Shown here: positions 1 through 5,804 of the stretch, piece after piece | Layout: each line of letters starts with the position of its first letter | How positions within the stretch are numbered: the first letter of the stretch is position 1 | Origin: CADAWZ01 sp045114665 | GTDB lineage: Bacteria; Vulcanimicrobiota; CADAWZ01 | Length of the DNA: 16,053 nucleotides | Reading direction: 5' to 3' | NCBI GenBank assembly: GCA_045114665.1 | Contig: JBGUKW010000163.1 | Coordinates: forward strand, 1-16,053 | The notes under the pieces: model-generated | Databases searched by the model: none | Told to the model about the DNA's origin: nothing | Seen by the model: the letters and a program-made list of their open reading frames with translations, nothing else | Translations under genes and position numbers: made by a program

Positions 1-376
1 ACATATCAAGGAAAGCAGAAGAATCATTTTTATTGCAAAAATCTATAGCAAGTTCTGTCAAAATTTCTGTTTCAGGTCTTGGAATAAGACAATCTTTTGA
101 AACATAAAAAGAAAGAGACATAAACTCTTTTTTATTCAAAATATATGCTATAGGCTCTCCTGTTACCCTTCTTTCTAAAAAAGATAAATATTTTTCAACC
201 AAAACTGGAGCAGGTTTAAAATTTGGATTTATAAACAAAAATTCCTTTGAAACAGAAAGAGCTTCAGAAAGAAGAACCAAAACATCAATTTTTGAATCAA
301 GATATGGATCACTACATCTCTCATTAAGAATTTTTATTCCATAATCAAAAAGTTCTGATATTTTTTTATTACACAT
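1..376 (-). CDS. prmC: PrmC, release factor glutamine N5-methyltransferase (N-terminal part, runs off the window)
   Basis: PrmC (HemK) uses S-adenosylmethionine to methylate the glutamine of the GGQ motif in peptide-chain release factors, which lifts termination efficiency in the cytoplasm. The 125 codons visible start MCNKKISELFDYGIKIL and give an N-terminal helical domain of the usual PrmC size. The family hallmark linking that domain to the methyltransferase fold follows as PRPETEILTELAIDF. The last residues seen, SSAFLDM, are where the SAM-binding glycine-rich motif should begin, so the catalytic NPPY motif lies outside the window. The ATG at 374-376 is 24 bases beyond the prfA stop, and I see only a weak ribosome binding site there. 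The prfA-prmC order is the common bacterial arrangement, placing the modifying enzyme directly behind its substrate. The identification is secure; only the 3' end is missing. Confidence 0.93.
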   Translation of the reverse strand, partial: MCNKKISELFDYGIKILNERCSDPYLDSKIDVLVLLSEALSVSKEFLFINPNFKPAPVLVEKYLSFLERRVTGEPIAYILNKKEFMSLSFYVSKDCLIPRPETEILTELAIDFCNKNDSSAFLDM

Positions 377-400
377 TCTAATTTATTACAAAGAAAAATC

Positions 401-1474
401 TTACGCATTTTCCTCAACTGCAAGAGCTTTTCTCTGTGCTTCAAGTGCCAAAGCGTCTATAATTTCATCAAGGTCTCCATCCATAACTAAATCTATGTTG
501 TGAACACTAAAACCGATTCTATGGTCTGTAATTCTGCTCTGTGGAAAATTATAAGTTCTTATTTTCTCACTTCTATCACCTGAACCAACCTGAGATTTTC
601 TCTCACTTGCCAATTCATTTGATTTTTTGGACTGTTCAATTTCCAAAATTTTTGCCCTCAAAAGTCTCATAGCTTTTTCTCTGTTCTGATGTTGAGAACG
701 CTCATCTTGACAAGAAACAACTATTCCAGTAGGAATATGAGTAAATCTTACAGCAGAATCTGTTTTATTGACATGCTGACCACCAGCACCTGATGAACGA
801 TATGTATCAACTTTAATATCTATAGGATTGATCTGAACATCAACAGCTTCTGGTTCAACCAATACTGCAACCGTTACAGTAGATGTATGAACTCTTCCTG
901 ATGATTCTGTATCAGGAACACGCTGTACTCTGTGTACTCCACTTTCATATTTTAGTCTTGAATAGACATTTTTGCCAGAAATGGAGAAAACAACTTCTTT
1001 AACTCCACCTAAACCTGTCATATTGGAGTTGATTATATCTGTTTTCCAACCCTTTCTCTCTGCATATTTGCAATACATTCTAAATAATTCACCTGCAAAG
1101 AGTGCTGCCTCGTCTCCACCTGCTCCACCTCTTATCTCCATAATGATGTCTTTTTCATCATAAGGATCTTTCGGAAGCAAAAGAATAAAAAGTTTTTCTT
1201 TTATTTTTTCATGTTTTCCATTTAGAATGTCCAATTCTTGATTTAGATAATCAAGCATATCAGGGTCTTCTTCATGTTTCATCAACTCTTTAGTTTCTTC
1301 AATTTCAGCATTTATTTTTTTATAATCACCATAAACAGCAACTGTCTCTTCTAAAGAAGTTCTTTCTTTATTTAAAACCATAAAACGATTTGGATCCGCT
1401 GCTATACTTGGATCAGATAGTTGTTCACTAAGTTCATTAAATTTCTTTTCTATAAGCTCAAGTTTCTTTTCCAT
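401..1474 (-). CDS. prfA: Peptide chain release factor 1 (RF1)
   Basis: RF1 reads UAA and UAG stop codons on the ribosome and triggers hydrolysis of peptidyl-tRNA. The 357-residue product has the usual RF1 length. It shows the N-terminal coiled helical domain (about 1-105), the anticodon-like tripeptide region HRVQRVPDTESSGR with PDT at 187-189 (the class is P-x-T in RF1, against SPF in RF2), and the catalytic GGQ at 231-233 inside SSGAGGQHVNKTDSAVR. The GGQ glutamine is the target of PrmC, encoded immediately downstream. The ATG is preceded by a GAGG sequence five bases away, with a second GGAGG further up, so the start is well supported. A long hairpin-rich spacer separates it from tdk, so prfA-prmC probably has its own promoter or depends on readthrough. 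No internal frameshift is seen, so it is not an RF2-type gene. Confidence 0.97.
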   Translation of the reverse strand: MEKKLELIEKKFNELSEQLSDPSIAADPNRFMVLNKERTSLEETVAVYGDYKKINAEIEETKELMKHEEDPDMLDYLNQELDILNGKHEKIKEKLFILLLPKDPYDEKDIIMEIRGGAGGDEAALFAGELFRMYCKYAERKGWKTDIINSNMTGLGGVKEVVFSISGKNVYSRLKYESGVHRVQRVPDTESSGRVHTSTVTVAVLVEPEAVDVQINPIDIKVDTYRSSGAGGQHVNKTDSAVRFTHIPTGIVVSCQDERSQHQNREKAMRLLRAKILEIEQSKKSNELASERKSQVGSGDRSEKIRTYNFPQSRITDHRIGFSVHNIDLVMDGDLDEIIDALALEAQRKALAVEENA

Positions 1475-1545
1475 ATATCCTCAATTCCTCCATATTTTCT
1501 TTTTATTTTCCGTCTAATGAGCCAGTAGTTTTGTATATATGTATT

Positions 1546-1596
1546 AAAAATGTTTTGCCATTTAAGTAAAAGTTTTTACGGTAAGAAAACATTTTT
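1546..1596. repeat. Nested inverted repeat, possible tdk terminator
   Basis: AAAAATGTTTT at 1546-1556 is the exact reverse complement of AAAACATTTTT at 1586-1596. Between them a second pair, GTAAAA at 1566-1571 and TTTTAC at 1574-1579, can form an inner stem, with partly pairing GCC and GGT flanks. Read on the minus strand the outer stem ends in a run of five T residues, so it could act as a weak intrinsic terminator for tdk. The stem is very A+T-rich, so termination is uncertain. A structured prfA leader is the alternative. Confidence 0.5.
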
Positions 1597-1620
1597 GTTA
1601 TATAGACAAGTTAAATAATT

Positions 1621-1650
1621 TTAAATTGAGTCGATCGACTTAATCTTTAA
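1621..1650. repeat. Palindrome AGTCGATCGACT with pairing flanks
   Basis: Bases 1629-1640 (AGTCGATCGACT) form a perfect 12-base palindrome. Its flanks continue to pair: ATT(G) with (T)AAT on either side, then TTAA with TTAA across a two-base bulge. The result is an almost continuous hairpin over 1621-1650. No long T run follows on either strand, so it is not a typical intrinsic terminator. It could be a dimeric protein operator or part of a repeat element. Confidence 0.5.
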
Positions 1651-1673
1651 GTAAATAATAATTTACAGGCTTA

Positions 1674-1706
1674 GATTGCCACGGTCGCACGCTCCCTCGC
1701 AATGAC
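1674..1706. repeat. Interspersed-repeat-like element (CATTGCGAGGGAGCG... type)
   Basis: The stretch GATTGCCACGGTCGCACG followed by CTCCCTCGCAATGAC resembles a short palindromic repeat found in intergenic DNA of many unrelated bacteria, whose minus-strand form begins GTCATTGCGAGG-AGCG and ends GTGGCAATC. Its ends pair (ATTGC at 1675-1679 with GCAAT at 1699-1703). It is clearly richer in G+C than the surrounding DNA, which suggests an acquired or mobile origin. The resemblance is from memory of the family; copy number in this genome cannot be judged from one window. Confidence 0.55.
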
Positions 1707-1780
1707 AAAGGGGAAGTATCTAGGCATATATTGGATAGTTTTCAGTAACTTTTTATTTATATATAGCACAACGAGCTATA

Positions 1781-2395
1781 CTAAAAACAAAGTGGCAATT
1801 CTCTAACAGAAGAACCTTCTTCTTCTGTTACTGGTCTTTCAAAACAAGAACGACACCTCGGCTCATACCCTTCTTTAGCATCTCCAACAAGAATAGTTGG
1901 GCTTGAATAATCAGCAGGCTGTCCATTTACCATTTTTTGTGTTCTACTTGCTTCTTTTCCACAGACAAGACATATTGCTCTCAATTTATCGACAATTTCA
2001 GCTTTTGCCAAGAGTTCAGGCATTGGTCCAAATGGCTCGCCTCTAAAATCGAGATCAAGTCCTGCAACAATAACCCTAATACCAAAATCAGCCAATTTAT
2101 CACAAACAGATACTATCTCTTTTGAAAAAAATTGTACTTCATCAATAGCAACAACACGAGTATCATTTTCTACAAATTTAAATATATCATAAGGATGATT
2201 TACTGGAATAGCAGTTATTTTAACTTGATTGTGTGAAACTACATTTTCAATACCAAATCTATTATCTGTTATTGGCTTAAAAACTTGAACTTTCTGTCTT
2301 GCAATTACAGCCCTTTTAACTCTTCTTATCAATTCTTCACTTTTACCACTAAACATACTGCCACATATTACTTCAAGGCTTCCTTGTTTATTCAT
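1781..2395 (-). CDS. tdk: Thymidine kinase, type II (zinc-binding)
   Basis: Tdk phosphorylates thymidine to dTMP with ATP and so feeds the salvage route to dTTP in the cytoplasm. The 204-residue protein has the family P-loop GSMFSGKS at 12-19, the Walker B-like AIDEVQFF with the catalytic acid at E86, and the lasso region carrying four zinc ligands, C142 and C145 (CLVC) with C181 and C184 (CRSC). Length and motif order match the human TK1-like bacterial family. The ATG lies three bases after the stop of the ThyX-like gene. Its ribosome binding site GAGGAA sits inside the last codons of that gene, so the two are probably translationally coupled. A TATAGC/GCTATA hairpin directly follows the TAG stop. 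Confidence 0.96.
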   Translation of the reverse strand: MNKQGSLEVICGSMFSGKSEELIRRVKRAVIARQKVQVFKPITDNRFGIENVVSHNQVKITAIPVNHPYDIFKFVENDTRVVAIDEVQFFSKEIVSVCDKLADFGIRVIVAGLDLDFRGEPFGPMPELLAKAEIVDKLRAICLVCGKEASRTQKMVNGQPADYSSPTILVGDAKEGYEPRCRSCFERPVTEEEGSSVRELPLCF

Positions 2396-2398
2396 TTT

Positions 2399-3091
2399 TT
2401 ATTTTTCTTCCTCAGTCCAAACTTTTTTCATTTTTGAAAAACATTTAAAATCTCCATAGGGACATTTTCTTTTCAAAAAACACGCAGGTCCAGCATGTTC
2501 AAAAATAGCAGGAGATATTTTTACACATTCTCTGAAAATCTGCCAAGCTAATTTTCTTATCTCTTTACCTGCCTTTTTACAACATTTATCAGAGAAAAAT
2601 TTAAAAAGCTGTGCGGCAGTCATAGTAATAACAATATTTTCAGATTTAGAAGAAGGCAAGACATACATTGCATCTTCTCTCGGTAGTCCCAACCTTATGA
2701 ATGTATTATATAGATCAAAAGATTTTTCTACAAAATTTTGATATAATTCCAAAAGTTTATCATCTTCTTTAATTCTTTCTGAAATTACGAAATCATTTTC
2801 AGAATTAATAGAAATATATTTTTCTTCTCTTTTTGATAAAGCCAAATATTCACATAATGCAAGTTCTTTTAAGACAATTTCAGAAATTTCTTCAATAGAA
2901 AATGTATATGTAACATGGTCTAAAACTGAATAATTTTCAGAATGGATTAAGTCAGATATAACTTTTTTTATCTTTTCTTCTGATAATTCATCAAATATAT
3001 TTGAAATTGTTCTATCTGAATTAAATAATCTACCGCAAGAAGCTACAATGCGTTCTGCATTAGCGGTATTTGACAATAAAATAACCTGCAT
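2399..3091 (-). CDS. ThyX-family protein with degenerate active site (putative non-canonical flavin-dependent thymidylate synthase homologue)
   Basis: The 230-residue product has the overall ThyX plan. It has an N-terminal strand MQVILLSNT, then SVLDHVTYTF (compare family SxxEHxxFTF), LPREDAMYVLP, and a C-terminal block EIRKLAWQIF...GPACF with C204, C210 and C217. ThyX enzymes methylate dUMP to dTMP using FAD, NADPH and methylene-tetrahydrofolate. The ThyX signature RHRxxSxNExSxRY is not present. Aligned on its final tyrosine (Y92), the RHR position reads LCE (79-81), and the motif's serines and asparagine are replaced. The NAR triplet near the dUMP site reads TAA (158-160), and the following LR reads DK (168-169). 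Either this is a non-catalytic paralogue or it has a new activity. Neighbouring tdk suggests a thymidine-related role. I start at the ATG at 3089-3091 because GAGGT lies eight bases upstream; a TTG at 3106 would overlap that site. Confidence 0.8.
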   Translation of the reverse strand: MQVILLSNTANAERIVASCGRLFNSDRTISNIFDELSEEKIKKVISDLIHSENYSVLDHVTYTFSIEEISEIVLKELALCEYLALSKREEKYISINSENDFVISERIKEDDKLLELYQNFVEKSFDLYNTFIRLGLPREDAMYVLPSSKSENIVITMTAAQLFKFFSDKCCKKAGKEIRKLAWQIFRECVKISPAIFEHAGPACFLKRKCPYGDFKCFSKMKKVWTEEEK

Positions 3092-3099
3092 ATTATATG

Positions 3100-3104
3100 A
3101 CCTC
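3100..3104 (-). promoter_or_regulatory. Ribosome binding site fixing the start of the ThyX-like gene
   Basis: GAGGT on the minus strand sits eight bases before the ATG at 3089-3091. The longer in-frame alternative, a TTG at 3104-3106, overlaps this site and has no such sequence of its own, so the ATG is the better start. Confidence 0.6.
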
Positions 3105-3123
3105 AAAAATATCTAACTTCTTC

Positions 3124-3163
3124 AAATAAAAGGAGGTGTGAAATAAGAAGTTTCCACACCTCC
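3124..3163 (-). terminator. Intrinsic terminator after rpmE
   Basis: On the minus strand GGAGGTGTG (3155-3163) and CACACCTCC (3132-3140) form a perfect nine-base G+C-rich stem with a 14-base loop, followed by TTTTATTTG. It stands about 24 bases beyond the rpmE stop and 33 bases before the ThyX-like gene, so that gene and tdk depend on readthrough or an unseen promoter. The upstream arm also matches a strong Shine-Dalgarno sequence, but no start codon follows it, so the terminator reading is preferred. Confidence 0.85.
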
Positions 3164-3186
3164 CTCTATCAATACAAAAATAAGTT

Positions 3187-3402
3187 CTAAGCCTTAGTTT
3201 TGTTAAGTCCGTAACGCTGACGGAATTTTTCAACTTGACCTTCTTTTGTGCTGAAAGATTTTTGTTTTCCAGTATAGAAAGGATGGCAAGCTGAACAAAC
3301 TTCTACTTTAAGTTCTTTCTTTGTTGAAAATGTCTTAAATGAATTTCCACATGAACATGAAACTGTTACTTCATGAAAAGCTGGATGTATTTTAGTCTTC
3401 AT
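3187..3402 (-). CDS. rpmE: 50S ribosomal protein L31, zinc-binding (C+) form
   Basis: L31 bridges the large and small ribosomal subunits. The 71-residue protein begins MKTKIHPAFHEVTVSCSCG, with the conserved IHP start. It carries the zinc ligands C16 and C18 (SCSCG) and C36 and C39 (VCSACHPFYTG), and it ends in the basic VEKFRQRYGL block. This is the zinc-containing form, which bacteria commonly replace by a cysteine-free paralogue under zinc limitation; no paralogue lies in the window. Its ATG is preceded by GAGGT eight bases away, a near-consensus promoter lies about 40-68 bases upstream, and a strong terminator follows. It can therefore be a short independent transcript at the head of the ThyX-like/tdk group. 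Confidence 0.97.
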   Translation of the reverse strand: MKTKIHPAFHEVTVSCSCGNSFKTFSTKKELKVEVCSACHPFYTGKQKSFSTKEGQVEKFRQRYGLNKTKA

Positions 3403-3441
3403 AAAAATTTACCTCAAAAAAATAAACAATTAACTTAAAGG

Positions 3442-3470
3442 ATTATAGCACACAATAAATTATTTGACAA
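3442..3470 (-). promoter_or_regulatory. Near-consensus sigma70-type promoter for rpmE
   Basis: On the minus strand TTGTCA (3465-3470) and TATAAT (3442-3447) are separated by exactly 17 bases. The -10 is a perfect match and the -35 has five of six consensus bases. Transcription would begin near 3435, leaving a leader of about 33 bases before the rpmE ATG. It is the clearest promoter in the window and lies just after the hemW stop. Confidence 0.88.
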
Positions 3471-3489
3471 GAGAAAGAACAAATTTTTT

Positions 3490-4635
3490 TTATAAAATTA
3501 TAAAATATTTTGCAATTTCACTCTGAATGGAGAAAAATTTATAAGGAATATTGAAAAAAACATCTCCATTTTGTGATTTTTTTTCAATAAATCCATTTTT
3601 TATCAAAAATTTTAATTCTTTAAAATACACTTTTTCAAAATCTTCACCAAAAATTTTATAAAATTCTGAGCAAGAAAGACCGTTTGCAAGTCTTAACTTT
3701 AACATAACAAATTCACCTTCAGAATTCTTCAAAGGCAATTTTTCAGTGTATTCTTGAATATTTTCGTTATTTACTATGTTTTTACAGTATTGAAAAGGAT
3801 CAGAAATATTTTTAACTCTCTCTCTATTGACAAAAGAACATGCCGAACTTCCAAAACCTAAATATTCTTCAAAATTCCAATATTTTAAATTGTGCCTGCA
3901 AAATTTATTATTTTTTGCAAAATTAGAGATTTCGTAATGGCAAAATCCATTTTTAACTAATTGACCATGGGCATATTCCATTTGTTCAATGAGTAAATCA
4001 TCATTTGGAATTTCCAAAATACCATTTATACATTTATCGCCAAGCAATGTTCCTTCTTCAGCCATAAACATATAAAGAGAAATATGCTCTATTGGAAATT
4101 TTAAGACTTGAGCAATATCTGAAGACAAAATATCTTTTGTATAATTAGGAAAACCAAATATTAAATCGACCCCAACAGAATTAAAATCAAGGGAACATGC
4201 ACTTTCAAGAGTTTTTGACAATTCAAAAGACGAATGTAATCTCCCAATTTTTTTTAGGAGGGAATCATCAAAACTCTGCCCACCAATACTAATTCTGTTT
4301 ATTCCTGCATTTTTAAAATCTGAAAGCAAATTACCTTTAACTGTGCATGGATTACATTCCATAGAAATTTCAGAATTGGGCATAATTCCAAATTTATCAT
4401 CTATTTTAGAAATAATACGCTCTATCTGTTTCGGAGATAAAATGGAAGGAGTTCCCCCACCAAAAAATATTGTATCAACATTTTTTGTGTAAGATATTCT
4501 TTTTATTTCACAACAAACACAATTAATATATTCATCTATAAAATCCTCATTCCATTTTGCTTTTGGAAGTGAATCAAATGCACAATAAAAACATTTTCTC
4601 ATGCAAAAAGGAACATGTACATATATCCCAAGCAT
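3490..4635 (-). CDS. hemW: HemW, radical-SAM heme chaperone (coproporphyrinogen III oxidase-like)
   Basis: The 381-residue protein starts with YVHVPFCMRKCFYCAF. This holds the radical-SAM [4Fe-4S] cysteines C11, C15 and C18 in CX3CX2C spacing. It continues with the SAM-binding FFGGGTPS at about 57-64. It also has the HemW-type RHNLKYW and GFGSSACSF stretches and a winged-helix-like C-terminal part. HemW was long annotated as oxygen-independent coproporphyrinogen oxidase. Characterised members are instead membrane-associated heme-binding chaperones that deliver heme to respiratory proteins. The lack of HemN-specific N-terminal sequence and the length favour HemW. It follows the DUF362 iron-sulfur gene by nine bases and has only a weak GAG ribosome binding site, so it is probably cotranscribed with it. 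Whether this organism makes heme cannot be told from the window. Confidence 0.9.
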   Translation of the reverse strand: MLGIYVHVPFCMRKCFYCAFDSLPKAKWNEDFIDEYINCVCCEIKRISYTKNVDTIFFGGGTPSILSPKQIERIISKIDDKFGIMPNSEISMECNPCTVKGNLLSDFKNAGINRISIGGQSFDDSLLKKIGRLHSSFELSKTLESACSLDFNSVGVDLIFGFPNYTKDILSSDIAQVLKFPIEHISLYMFMAEEGTLLGDKCINGILEIPNDDLLIEQMEYAHGQLVKNGFCHYEISNFAKNNKFCRHNLKYWNFEEYLGFGSSACSFVNRERVKNISDPFQYCKNIVNNENIQEYTEKLPLKNSEGEFVMLKLRLANGLSCSEFYKIFGEDFEKVYFKELKFLIKNGFIEKKSQNGDVFFNIPYKFFSIQSEIAKYFIIL

Positions 4636-4644
4636 ATTTAAACT

Positions 4645-5775
4645 CTAATTCTTATGCGGTGATAAGATACTCATTATAAAGTTTTTCTTTATTTCAACTG
4701 CTGCGTGTGGACATAATTCGTGACAACAAAAACATCTTATACATTTTTTGTTGTCCGCAACTGGTCTTTTGTCAACTAAAGTAATTGCTTTTGCAGGACA
4801 AATCTTGGCACAATAGCCACAGGCTTTACATCTATCAGTAAAAAATATTTTTGGCTTGATTAGACTTTCTGCAATATTTTTTATGATACCATCTGCAAAA
4901 TGAATATTCATTGAAGATGGCAATTTTATATCTTTAATTTTTGTATTATCATCTATTTTTAAAAGTGGATATTCAATAGAATCTTTAAAACCTAGCAATC
5001 CCCTCTTCTCTGCATTTACCAAAACTCTGACTTTTTCAGGATCGATCCCCATCAATTTAACAGCTGAATAATCAAGTGCAAAAGCATTTTCTGAAGCCAA
5101 AATAAGACCAAAATTTCTAACTCTTCCAGATGTTGGTCCATCTCCATCCATTCCCACTATTCCATCCATAATAGAAAGCTGTGGCTTTGAAGCGAGGAAA
5201 ATATCAATCAATGTATCTGCAAAATGTGAATAATCTGGCATTCTAAAGTGCATTTCCATTTTTGCAAGTCCAGGAATAGAACCGAACATATTTTTTACAG
5301 CACCTGTATAAACCATTTGACAATGTGTTTTCATTTTAGGCAAATTTATTATTAAATCTGCTTCAGTCAATGGCTTTAAAATGGTTAGTTTTTTCAAATA
5401 TACAGCATCGGAATTTTCAACTTCAGCTGAATCAACATCAAAATTTAAAGTGGCATTATGACCTTCGACAGCTTTTGTCATTTCCGTTATTTTGTATATT
5501 CCCTTTAAAACTTCTGGCTTATATAGATTTCCAGGGCTTTCTACTATAAGTGATTCTGCTCCAAGTTCATCTATCAATGTACAAAGTGCAGAAACAAAAA
5601 ATGGATGTGTAGTTGCTGCAACTTCAGGCTTTTTGCCCATAACAAGATTTACTTTTAGTGCAACTTTCATGCCTTTTTTAACAAAAGCACCAAGCCCACC
5701 TATTGAGTCAAGACATTCTCTCAATTTTGCCAAAACATCATCATAAGTCTCACACTTTACAATGCCAACTTTCAT
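4645..5775 (-). CDS. DUF362 domain protein with two C-terminal [4Fe-4S] ferredoxin sites
   Basis: The 376-residue protein has an N-terminal DUF362 region (about 30-250) with stretches such as KVALKVNLVMG, ATTHPFFVSALC, NLPKMKTHCQM and GAVKNMFGSIPG. It ends in a bacterial-type ferredoxin domain with two cysteine sets: C316, C319, C322 and C326 (CKACGYCAKICP), and C345, C348, C351 and C355 (CIRCFCCHELCP, with an extra C350). Such proteins are common in anaerobes and are presumed electron-transfer or iron-sulfur proteins, but no general biochemical function is settled. The eight regularly spaced cysteines indicate two [4Fe-4S] clusters and so an electron-carrying role, which is inference. No signal peptide or membrane segment is seen, so it should be cytoplasmic. 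GGAGGG precedes the ATG. It lies between the LRR gene and hemW in the same direction with gaps of 29 and 9 bases. Confidence 0.88.
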   Translation of the reverse strand: MKVGIVKCETYDDVLAKLRECLDSIGGLGAFVKKGMKVALKVNLVMGKKPEVAATTHPFFVSALCTLIDELGAESLIVESPGNLYKPEVLKGIYKITEMTKAVEGHNATLNFDVDSAEVENSDAVYLKKLTILKPLTEADLIINLPKMKTHCQMVYTGAVKNMFGSIPGLAKMEMHFRMPDYSHFADTLIDIFLASKPQLSIMDGIVGMDGDGPTSGRVRNFGLILASENAFALDYSAVKLMGIDPEKVRVLVNAEKRGLLGFKDSIEYPLLKIDDNTKIKDIKLPSSMNIHFADGIIKNIAESLIKPKIFFTDRCKACGYCAKICPAKAITLVDKRPVADNKKCIRCFCCHELCPHAAVEIKKNFIMSILSPHKN

Positions 5776-5804
5776 ATTTAGCCCTCCAAAAATTCACAGA
5801 AAAG

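Larger units (their letters stand above)
1475..1780. other. Gene-free, hairpin-rich spacer between tdk and prfA
   Basis: This 306-base stretch has no credible ORF on either strand. It is packed with inverted repeats: a nested one at 1546-1596, a palindrome-centred hairpin at 1621-1650, GTAAAT/ATTTAC arms at 1651-1666 with a four-base loop, a G+C-richer interspersed-repeat-like element at 1674-1706, and TATAGC/GCTATA arms at 1762-1780 just after the tdk stop. It contains the prfA leader. I cannot assign a confident promoter because several A+T-rich -10-like hexamers occur without a good -35 partner. The structures could act as tdk terminators, RNA-processing sites or remnants of a small mobile element. 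Confidence 0.7.

Noticed and set aside
754..913. PDT instead of PAT/PVT in the RF1 codon-recognition tripeptide
   Set aside because: The middle position varies among bacterial RF1 proteins (for example PET in some Firmicutes) and the flanking residues are canonical, so it is not evidence for altered stop-codon reading.
3104..3106. TTG as start codon for the ThyX-like gene
   Set aside because: It overlaps the GAGGT ribosome binding site of the internal ATG and lacks one of its own; ThyX proteins begin close to the MQVILL strand.
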